In this document: piece after piece, positions 50,301 to 58,551 of the stretch
Position numbering within the stretch: position 1 is the first letter of the stretch
Layout of the letters: each line of letters opens with the position of its first letter
Source: Paraspadella gotoi
Lineage: Eukaryota > Chaetognatha
NCBI GenBank assembly: GCA_051294375.1
Contig: CM119265.1
Coordinates: forward strand, 10,557,042-10,621,041
Length of the DNA: 64,000 nucleotides
Reading direction: 5' to 3'
Translations under genes and position numbers: made by a program
Notes under the pieces: generated by a model
What the model was told of the DNA's origin: nothing
Database searches by the model: none
Seen by the model: the letters and a program-made list of their open reading frames with translations, nothing else

Positions 50301-52158
50301 AATAAATGTTGAAAGTGAAAACTACGTTCATAACGTAGATAAACAATCTATAAAACAGTTGTTATATGTTGAAAAGGCTTACAGTACATGAGCATGTCAA
50401 AAAACCTCAAGTTAAAATAAATAAAATGCAAAATTTTATATTTTTTAGCATTCATGGTATAATCCTTTCTTTCGTTGTTGTAAGAGATTAGCTAAGTTTT
50501 TCGAATTTTTTACAACGATTTTATTTGTGAAAAAGCAGACATGCTTCGGCTCACAATTTCGAGCCTTCATCAGCGCTTGACATTTGTGTCAAACATGTCT
50601 GCTTTTTCACAAATAAAATCGTTGTAAAAAATTCGAAAAACTTTGCTAATATTTTTTAGCATAACTTTTGCAAATGTAAAGCAATCAGTTGGAAAGTTCA
50701 TGGGTCATCCTAAGACGAGTAGTTGCAGCTATTAAGACAACAAAAACGGATTGAAGATACTTCATGTATCTAAAATTAGCAATCCCCATCTTACCCTATG
50801 TCCCCGTCTTACCCTATCACAAATATCTACAATATAGCAATATATTTAGAATTCTGTCATCTCGGGTTCACCCAAACCTTTAACGCCTTCAGCTCGGATC
50901 GAAGACGGCGATGGCGCCACGAATTCTCTTCGATCGGCGATGGGTTCGTCAACATCATTTGGTCTAGGCAGAGTTGGCAGGGGGCGCTCTGAGCGAGACG
51001 TGAGTACGAATCGCGCCACGATCGCGGGCTGATGAGCGGCTCGTATAGAGGCCAGCGAAGGCGAAGGCAGGCGCGCCACTTTTCTTCTGGGTATTCGTCG
51101 TGAATGATTTGACGCCACCTGAGAAATAAATTTACCCCCGCCGTTAGTCAATTGGACGGATGTACCATTGTACAACGTACATAGATAAGACTGCAAACGG
51201 CTTTACTCACCGTGGGGAAACTTGCATCGCCTTCCACAGGGACAAGTCGTCCAAGTAAGAAAAGATAGCAATGAGAACCTCGGGAGGCAAAGAATCCACG
51301 AGGCGAGGCGGAACGATTTCCTTGTCCTAAAAGAATTTTTTAACGAATCGACATTATTTTAAACTTTTCATTTTTTCAAATTGGTAAGTTAAGTAAGGTC
51401 AAAAAACGGTAAACTCACTCTCGTCGTGGTCAATTGCAGGAGTTTGTCGGCCAATTTGCTGAGCCCGGGTCCCGCTCCTCCGCTGTTTGTGCGGGCGGAT
51501 CTCGCGGCGGCGGCGGCGTGATCCGATCCGCATGAGTGGAACGAAGAGCGCCGAACGCTGGAGGCGGTGTTCACGGTCGGTTCGCCGTCGTCGTGCGATG
51601 AAAGATTGTCGGCAGCGCCGGCGCCGGCGCCAGAGCCATCGTTTTCTAAACGGGCGGAGCGAGCGACGCGCCGCTTTCTCTCCGAGGCCGCGCCGGCAAA
51701 TGACGCCACTGTCGCGCCGGAAGACCCGTCAGTAACGATGGCGGCAAGATAATCGCTGCTCGGTTCCTCGTTGCCGGAATCGCCGGAATCCTCTTTCTCT
51801 TCTGTTCAAACAAGAACATTAAACATGAAGAGATAAAGCGAAGCCTTCGCAATCAGCTGAACTCACCAGCGCCTGAAGTGCCCGACTCTTCGGACCCTTC
51901 AGCGTCCCTGACGAATTCTGGAAACAAGAAGGCGTGGCAGGGTCCGCAGACGGGCTGCCCGAACGAAGGTCCGTAAAAACCCAGGCAGAAGTAACACGAA
52001 TCCGAGTTAATTCCAAGAGCGTGAGTGACTCGGTCGACGGGAACGACGGAAACGGACTGCGCGGAACCGTTCGTCGGGGGGGATTCCGCCGAGGGGCCGT
52101 TGACAAAACCGTTGGCGACGCCCACGTGGGCATCACCGTTTTCGCGAACTCTGTTCAT
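44316..52158 (-). CDS. F-box protein fused to a cysteine-less E2 (UBC) domain
   Basis: Six exons (52158-51867, 51801-51419, 51326-51211, 51118-50878, 44821-44649, 44586-44316) join in frame to 491 residues. Residues 55-75 form a possible zinc-binding C-x2-C-x12-C-x2-C/H motif (CYFCLG ... CGPCHAFLF). Residues 100-222 are acidic and low-complexity. An F-box follows at about 237-275 (LPPEVLIAIFSYLDDLSLW), then WRACLRLRWPLYEPLI and a CQLC pair. The UBC fold starts with RLRSELKALK, the last residues of exon 4, and continues in exon 5 with SDPPEGIQ and GSPYEGGIFF, and in exon 6 with FHPNIS and WSLALTISKVL. It is closest to UBE2D/E-type E2s. The catalytic Cys is replaced by Gly415 (GGT at 44549-44547), while HPN (405-407) is kept. 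The F-box suggests SKP1/CUL1 binding, and the UBC part may bind ubiquitin or a partner E2 without catalysis. Intron 4 is 6 kb. The two halves could be separate genes, but neither is complete alone. I know of no named vertebrate counterpart. Confidence 0.75.
44956..45255 (+). repeat. tRNA-derived SINE, copy 2
   Basis: It starts TGTAGTCGGGCATTGCCTAG. The tRNA-like head has A-box-type GTGGCTCATTGAGTAAAGCC and a perfect B-box GGTTCAATCC near 45077. The body ends TTCTGCCCACTTTAGCGCCT and is followed by an AT microsatellite. It matches the - strand copy at 18825-19075. Confidence 0.85.
48074..48639. mobile_element. 600-bp TIR element family, copy 3 (right end truncated)
   Basis: The left end is GATTAAGGCGTAGTAAAATT. 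Internal arms contain AGTAGGCCATATTTATA and its complement. The right side stops at AACTTTCAC and lacks the expected CTACGCCTTA, being followed at once by the (GA)n start of the hammerhead foldback. The foldback evidently inserted into or deleted the terminus. Confidence 0.75.
48640..49640. mobile_element. Foldback element with hammerhead core on the right end
   Basis: The arms 48645-48990 and 49200-49540 are inverted complements with (GA)n/(CT)n tracts. They share motifs such as CAACAAGGAATAAGTTTAAA with their complement, and GAGCTCAAAATGAGC at the centre with the 32-33 kb element. The ~200-bp centre (49000-49195) is unique and contains a small hairpin GCCGACTACC-GCCC-GGTAGTCGGC. Only the right end keeps the hammerhead and the AAAATCGTTG tail. 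Confidence 0.8.
49581..49622 (+). ncRNA. Hammerhead-ribozyme-like motif 4
   Basis: CTGATGA at 49583-49589, extra A, stem II GACTC/GAGTC with loop GAAAATAAA, GAAAC, then ATGTC as half of the self-complementary stem III plus GTC cleavage triplet. The tail continues CGTATATAAATAAAATCGTT, as in other copies. Confidence 0.6.
50465..50645. repeat. Foldback element with hammerhead core
   Basis: The left arm (TTCGAATTTTTTACAACGAT) and right arm (ATCGTTGTAAAAAATTCGAA) are perfect inverted complements, extended by AAAAGCAGACATG and its complement. The centre holds the motif at 50530-50577. The flanks TTAGCTAAG and CTTTGCTAATA extend the fold imperfectly. Confidence 0.8.
50530..50577 (-). ncRNA. Hammerhead-ribozyme-like motif 5 (one core change)
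   Basis: On the - strand: CTGATGA (50573-50567), extra A, stem II GGCTC/GAGCC with loop GAAATTGT, then GAAGC instead of GAAAC, and ATGTC. The change of the A at position 15.1 to G turns an A-U into a G-U pair beside the cleavage site, so this copy may be weak or dead. Confidence 0.5.
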
Positions 52159-52548
52159 AACCGATTAAGAGCATTTTACGCATCAAGAGTAAAGGCCATA
52201 TACAATGGACGTCCGTCGCCTTTCGACTCGCATTTTAAGGGAATTTTTTTAAGTAAAGAAAATCTGCAATAAATAATTTATGAAATTGGTACAACTAATT
52301 TAAAAATTATTCATTCATTCAATAAACAAGCGGAAGCTAGATTAATCCTAACTGGAATCTATCTGACGATCATATAGCTTAAAAAGACCCTAAAATATCA
52401 GAGGAACAGCGCTACCCAATCACTGGGTAGAACCCAAGGCAGAAAATCGTGTACTAGTGTAAATCGCACTATTACATTATTAGCAGAATCAGGTTGGTTT
52501 CATCACAAATTAGATTGAACTCACTCTTGAATTGAAACGCGTAGTTTC
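52159..52548. other. Spacer F-box/UBC gene to BMT2
   Basis: About 390 bp lie between the BMT2 stop and the F-box gene start codon, both on the - strand. The stretch is AT-rich with no recognised element. It may contain the F-box gene promoter or an upstream exon that I cannot detect. Confidence 0.4.
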
Positions 52549-53832
52549 TCATTCCGAGCTGGTGTCGCTCAATCTCCAAGAGACGGGATCAATGGTGGAA
52601 TTGTTTCTATCCTGCGGAATGTAGAGTTCTTCGAAAAAGGGTTCGAAGTCATCGACGGCGGCTGAGACGGTTTCGACCTTTCGGAAGGCCATGCAGTGGA
52701 GATGTTTGAGCTTTTCGTATGAGATCCGAAGAAATCCCAAATGGGTCTCCATTGCTTGTTTCCAAGACTGCATCTGCTTGGTTCTTTTGCCAGGGTGGGA
52801 CGAGTCGGGGGTGACGATAACGAGGATTCCGTCCCGGCGGAGGACGCGATTGGCCTTCAAGCAGCAGACCCAACGTTGACGAGGAGACGGAAAGTATTCC
52901 AACAAAAGAGAGAAGACGACGACGTGAAAATGATCGGCAACGAGAACAGAATTCGGTTCTCCCCTTCCGCAACGGGGGCCTCCAGGAAATCCACTTCCAA
53001 TACTTGATCGGAGGCCGGAGAGATGTCGATAGCGACAGTACAAAAATCGGGGAATCGGCCGAAAGGGTCGTAGCAGGAGCCGACGTCGAGGAGCGATAAC
53101 TTGGTTGATGTACTTCCCACGCAAGCCTGCCATCTGGCGGTGACTTCAGAATGAAACGCCTCGCTTCCCTCCTCGGCCTAAAATTAAATAAATTTGTTAA
53201 AATATATTAAAAAAAATTAAAAATTTATTTGCATTGCAAATACGTAATACTTATTACGAATGACGACTAAGTCAAATATTTATAAAGTGAATCGTACATA
53301 AAAATAATTTAATTTGCAAGAAGCACAATTCTAAATTTCACTCTTTTACCTTCCTATACTCTGCCCAGTTTTTGTCGCAAAATAATTTTCGTTTAACGTC
53401 TTTTCCGACGTAGTGGTACAGTCCACTTCTGTCCAGATTGCCAGTTCTTCCAAAAAAGTAAGACAACACACGATTTTTCGTCCATTCGATTCTCGAACGC
53501 TTTCGGGCATCGAAGACGTTTGCCCAGTGACGCGTGGCAAGCGAGTGCATCGAATCGGCGTAGCGTCGACGCATTTCCTTTTCGTGGCGGAGATGATCTT
53601 GCCAAACGTCTTCGGCGCACTTTCCGTCGCGCACTTTTTTACGGAGGTGGGCGTGAACGCCCTTGACGTAATCGGCAAGGGATTGTTGGGAGGAGTCAGA
53701 GGGCTCATGGGTTGGTTCCTGTTTAGGCGACGGTGGAGCGGGGGATGCCGACGATCTAGTCGGAGCAGCCAAATCCAGGTCGACAGTTTTTTCGTCATCA
53801 AATAAGTGAAATAACGCAAGGTCTTCGTCCAT
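52549..53832 (-). CDS. BMT2: SAMTOR / BMT2 SAM-sensor methyltransferase-like protein, apparent frameshift
   Basis: The human orthologue (C7orf60/SAMTOR) binds S-adenosylmethionine and regulates mTORC1 through GATOR1-KICSTOR. Two exons, 53832-53350 and 53177-52549, are joined at RK|AEEGSEAF. N-terminal helices include HAHLRKKVRDG and LATRHWANVF. The Rossmann SAM-binding loop is LLDVGSCYDPF, followed by AIDISPA (acidic ribose-binding region). Later landmarks are HVVVFSLLLEYFPSPRQRW, LVIVTPDSSH and MAFRKV, all close to human BMT2. After DFLEAPVAEGE the frame must shift by one base to reach PNSVLVADHFHVVVF. The break lies in or near the runs at 52961-52964 and 52974-52978. An intron cannot fit there, so this is either an assembly indel or a true disruption. 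Both sides of the break are well conserved, which favours an error. Confidence 0.85.
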
Positions 53833-53843
53833 CGTCTTTCCAC

Positions 53844-54472
53844 GTTTCTAAAAATAGAATATTAAGTAGGGTTCATGAATCGCGAGTAACATAGAAAAAT
53901 AAGAGCATTGGGGAAACAATATATCACATCTGTTACAGATTTAAATGTTTAGTTTCGGCAACGCTATAGAAATTTTTTTTTTCGTTTTAAATCGGCCACG
54001 AATATTTTGGATACGTTTTCACACATAAAAACAAAAACCATCTCGATGGATCCTTCATTGCATTCTCGGGAATCAAATAAATCGGAGCTTCCTTTTAAAC
54101 AACCGAACAATCATCGCTGCGATTTTGAAAATTTAAAAAAAAATCATAATATTATGGCGTAATGTGGCTAAACTAACAAAGTGAGAAAAAAAATCTGTGA
54201 TAGTCAGAAAAACGCTTCTACGAGCAAGTAGCCAACAGCTATCGTAAACGACGATAGTTTAATCCATAAGAAAACAATTTTTCCAATAAGTAACGATCTT
54301 GCTATGTGAAGACGCTAATGTCTCTAGGCACTTGAAATTTTCCCGGCCCAACACTGCCACGATTAAAACTAGTCATCAATTTTTTTACACAACGAAAGTT
54401 ACAAAGTGGAGGAAGTGCCTGGGTCGAATGCTGGTTTCGAACCCGACATCTCTGCGCGCGTTCGACCCCTTT
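53844..54472. other. Spacer BMT2 to ECT2
   Basis: About 630 bp of AT-rich DNA contain the BMT2 promoter and ECT2 3' UTR. The + strand ORFs at 54299 and 54406 run over the ECT2 end and show no resemblance to known families. Confidence 0.4.
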
Positions 54473-57400
54473 TTAATACATCATCGCCAAATCAGAGTTT
54501 TCGATTTCCTCATCGGTCAGATCCAGCGCCGAGGCAGAGACTAGTCGGTCCAGACGAGCCTTCATCGAATTTCCGACGCTTTCGGCCGCCGCGGCGCCTC
54601 CCACGCCCTCTCGCTTCTTGAAACCCCCGTCGTCATCCTCGTCGTCGAGGAGGTCTTCGCCGTTAAGGGTCGAAGTGGAAATTCCCGCCGACATTTTTCC
54701 GGGACCGTGGTACTTAGAGGAATTGCCTCTCGCCAAGGGCGATGTGGGTCCTAAGGTTAACCGAGAGAAAGGATCTGAGAATACGGAAAACTAAATCATC
54801 TCACAGACAAAAATCTTTTACCCAAACTGAATCCCGAGGGAGATCTGCACCTCCTCGTTGTCGTCGGCGTTCGAAACCCGTCGGCTCCGATGTCGGAAAC
54901 ACCCATCGTGGCTGCACCGTTTCCGGAGGCGGAAAAGGCGAAGGGCGACATCGATACGCAACGCTTAAGCTTTTTGGGTGTCCGCGAGAAAGAGAAAGCG
55001 CGGGAGACTCGCTTCGACGTCTTGGTAGCGTATCTCTTAAACTTGGTGAAGGCGGGAATGCCGATGTCCGAAGTGACGATCTCGAGCTCGCGCGGTTCTT
55101 GCGTCACCAGCAACTCGGAGTGATCCGTCATGCACATCGTGTTGCCGATATTTTTGGAGAGGAGGGCAAGGAAGGATTCTTTGGAGGAATCGGAGTCGAC
55201 CAAGTTGAAGGCGTACATCTTGAGGTCGGCGTTGCCGTGGCGATAGACGAGGGCGAAGAGAGACTGGCACTCTTCTGTGTCGCGGACATCTACGACGCGC
55301 TGAGAAAAATAAAACGTTGCTGTCGATAAAAACTAAGCATCATCTTAGAAATTTCAGTAAAGTTTCGTTTTGAGTCAAGGTTCAGGCGAGAATATGAAAT
55401 TGAGTTTGGTAAAAAAACTTTGGACGGAGATTTCATACCTTAATATGAGCAAGCGGGAGGATTTCAAGATGTTTATAACTTTTTGTCGGCGTTTTAGCCA
55501 TAGAGGATACGGAAGGGCTCTTAACTGAACCGGTCCTGGCAGCTCCGCGACGTTTGCACAACTCCAGGGTGTCGCTGATATACATCAAATCAGAATGAAA
55601 ATAAATACCTAAATCTCTTCAAAGCTTTCACCAAAGAAAAAAAATTACCTAAAAAGAAAGAGAGAGACGTTGTCCCCCTTTCCGAGCAGGTCGTCCGTGA
55701 CTTCGATGGCGTCTACCTTGGCCAAAAAGGAGCGATGAGACGAGAGGAGGTAAGGAGGGACATTGTCGATGTCATTGATGACGTCGAACATGGCCATGTG
55801 CCCCTCCGTCTTGCGCTTGCACTCGTTGATCGAGTTCATTGTGCCCTTGAGCGAATTGATGGCCTTGTCGAGGGCCACGTGATCGTCTAGCCTCTTGTCC
55901 GTGTGTTTGAGGATGTCGCCGAGGAGGAGGACGACGGAGGGAAGCCTCTGCAAAATATAAAAGTAAAAATCAAATTTAATATTAAAAAAAAATCATCCCG
56001 TCCCCCGTCCCCAAACAACCTGAACGGGCCTAATAAGCAACTCGATAAAGCTCTGCCTTCCGCACTCTGGCCTCGATTTGGCCAGCATAAGGAACGCGTG
56101 GAACCTCGGTCTGTCTCGGTCCATCTTCAAGATGGCGGCTTTGGTCGTTTCAAAGAAATTGATAAAGGTTGGATAAGCCTTAAGAAATTCGTCGGTGTGC
56201 TTGAGGATGACATTGCCGAGAGACGCGTCCTCCGTCCAGCTCTCGACCAGATCGTCCAGTTCCTTGAGCATCTTGGAATGCACTTCGAAGATGGGCCCGA
56301 TGTGGCCGAAGATGAGCTTGACCTCGGCGGCGTCGAGGACGGCCCCTCCGGTCTGACCCTCGTTTTCCAGTTCGTCCTTGAAGGTCATGATCGTTTTCAG
56401 GATGCTCACGTAGTTTTTCTCGGTCTGCAAGAGTTCTTTGGCGACCATTTGCCGTTTAGACATGGACGCGGTCGCGCCGACCCCGCCCGTCGTGGCGAGG
56501 GCTCCGGACGGAAGGCACTTGTCTTTTTTGGCTCCGAGGCGATCTTCGGTGGGAGTTGCGCTGAGCGCGTCGGGGGTGGCGTCGAGGGAGAGGCCGGAAA
56601 GGGACATGCCACTCTTGTCGGCGGCACTGAGGCGCTTCTTGGAGGCGCGAACGTCGAAAGTTGGAGATTCGAAGCTTGACAGACCGTTGTCCCCGCCCTG
56701 TGGATCAACGAATGATGAAAACTCAAAAGTTTATCTAGTCAACTTGACGTCATCGATTACCTGCGCCAAATGGGCTAAATTTTCTTTCAGCGCCCGGCGT
56801 TTTCGACTGGCGCTCGTGAGGTGACTCCGGGGACTCGTGGGCGTTCCCGGCGTCCGACGGCAATGCGCGTAATCGCCGTCTCTCGCGTACACGTAGAGCG
56901 CCTCCTCCGCCTTGCAGGTCATATGGATGGATCCCCAGAACCATTCGCTCTTGACGACGTGATACTGGGCGTACTCTTCGTCAGTGAATTCCCCGCGGTA
57001 GTTGGCGTCGTCGACGAGGAGGTGGGTGACGCGAGGGTCGTGGCGCGGAACGCAGGTGGCGGCGTTGGCCTCCGCCGTCTCCTCCAGATGTCGCTGTTCT
57101 TCTTCGGCGAATCCGACGAAGGTGAGGAAGCAGCCGAAAAAGACCGGGAGACGGTGGGCGGTGAGCCAGGTCTCCTCGGTGGCGAGGAGATCGGCGTCAT
57201 CGCGACGCTCCCACGTGTCGCGAATCCAGGTGACGTCCATGATGGGTCGACCCATCGACACGGCGAGGCGGTACTTTTCTCCTGAAGTGTGATTGGCAAC
57301 GAGGTGGGTCACTTTGGATGAGTTGGACATATCCTTGCGAACTGTGCCGCCCATGTGGTGAACGAGGTTGACGAGATGGCTGACAGTTAACGAAAAATGT

Positions 57401-58006
57401 TCATTTAAGCGTTTCATTGCAGTTGGGAGAAATGAAAGAAAGCGGGAAAGAACGAAATATAAAGACACTTCTGAAAGAGTCCTAACGACCATTCACCTTA
57501 ATTCCTCCTTGCTCTTAAATCCCGTAAAACAGAGCGTCACGTCAGACATGGCGTTGGTGTAGAGAGGGCGCGCGTTGTTGGGAAATTCCAGGGAGAGTTG
57601 GGCGAGCTGAATGACGAGCGTTGGTCCCATAACTTGGGCGTTGCAAGCTCGAAGGGAATTATAAATCTGGCCCTTGAAAAGAGTTTAACAAATAAAATAA
57701 ATAAAATAAAACTATACAATTGTAAGGCGCCAACATACGTATTTTCTTCAACCCCTCTACCTGAAAGTCGTGCAGGACATATGCCATCCTCACGTCAGAG
57801 TTCCTAGATCCATTTGGTTCTGGAATGGCGTCCACGTAGCAGACAGAAAGACTAAGCTTTTTGGCGGCGTCTTTGAAGTGCTGATTGGCGCGAAGCTCGG
57901 GCCCAACCGCCACGATCTGAACCTCGCGGAATGACTGCTCCACAATCTCGTCGACAGTCTCTAAGAGGCGGGAATCGCCCGCTGGCAGCGACGTCATCGA
58001 CGCCAT
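54473..58006 (-). CDS. ECT2: ECT2 Rho guanine-nucleotide exchange factor
   Basis: ECT2 activates RhoA at the cell equator for cytokinesis and is relieved from autoinhibition by centralspindlin binding to its BRCT repeats. Eight exons (58006-57761, 57672-57497, 57379-56761, 56697-56020, 55947-55649, 55574-55439, 55299-54822, 54774-54473) join in frame to 977 residues. A BRCT0-like N-terminus (residues 1-110) is followed by BRCT1 (VTLCFTGFKSKEEL, NLVHHMGGTVRKD, SKVTHLVANHTSGEKYRLA) and BRCT2 (FVGFAEEEQ, RVTHLLVDDAN, VVKSEWFWGSIHM). The DH domain runs from AKELLQTEKNYVSIL to RPVQRLPSVVLLL. The PH domain includes SLFLFSDTLELCKRR and HLEILPLAHIKRVVDVRDTEE. The tail has TKTSKRVSRAFSFSRTPKK, the conserved basic membrane-binding segment. 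An acidic C-terminal extension ends SDLAMMY. It is longer than human ECT2. Confidence 0.93.
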
Positions 58007-58551
58007 CTTTGTTGGCTTGGTTGAAACTTGACAAACCGAAGCGAGTTTTTATGATTTCTTGTGATCGAACATATCTATTTTCAAATATAAAAAAAATCAT
58101 TGCATAAAAATGTAATTAAGGAACATTAGTCAACAATATATATATAAAACGAACATTGGAAGGCAAGAAGGTGATTTTTAAAAAAAAATGATTTCAATAA
58201 AAGATAATAAGTACGTACAATTCTCTTAGTAATAAAAAAGATAAAACGAATAAATACTAGTGTTTTTCCACAAAAAAAAAAAAAATAAAAAAATAAAAAC
58301 AAACCGCAATAACTAAAATCAATGTGAACATGATAAATATTTTTTTTCTACAAATACAGTACGAGGTGAGTAAAAAAACACGCGAATACAATTGAATTGA
58401 AGGCACGACTTAGTTCTGGGAATTTCACGCACAGCCTCTGTGTCGGTCAGAATGTCAGATTAAATGTATATTAATTCTAGAAATAATGCTGGAAAAATTT
58501 TACTCTAGCCTCTCAACGTCTAAAAGACGCTATAAGATACTATTCAATAAT
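58007..58551. other. Spacer ECT2 to CHPF
   Basis: About 545 bp of very A-rich sequence holds the ECT2 promoter and CHPF 3' UTR. A repeated ATATATATATAAAACGAAC-like tract lies near 58138. No element was identified. Confidence 0.4.

Larger units (their letters stand above)
44822..50877. other. Intron 4 of the F-box/UBC gene, repeat-filled
   Basis: These 6 kb contain a SINE (44956-45255), a 600-bp TIR element (48074-48639), a hammerhead-bearing foldback right beside it (48640-49640), another hammerhead foldback (50465-50645) and a phrase GGGGTAATTCGGAACAC at 44909 that recurs at 63861. Between 45300 and 48070 I see only AT-rich unique-looking sequence without a supported exon. Confidence 0.5.

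Noticed and set aside
52678-53007. + strand ORFs over BMT2
   Set aside because: They are antisense shadows of the conserved methyltransferase-like coding sequence.
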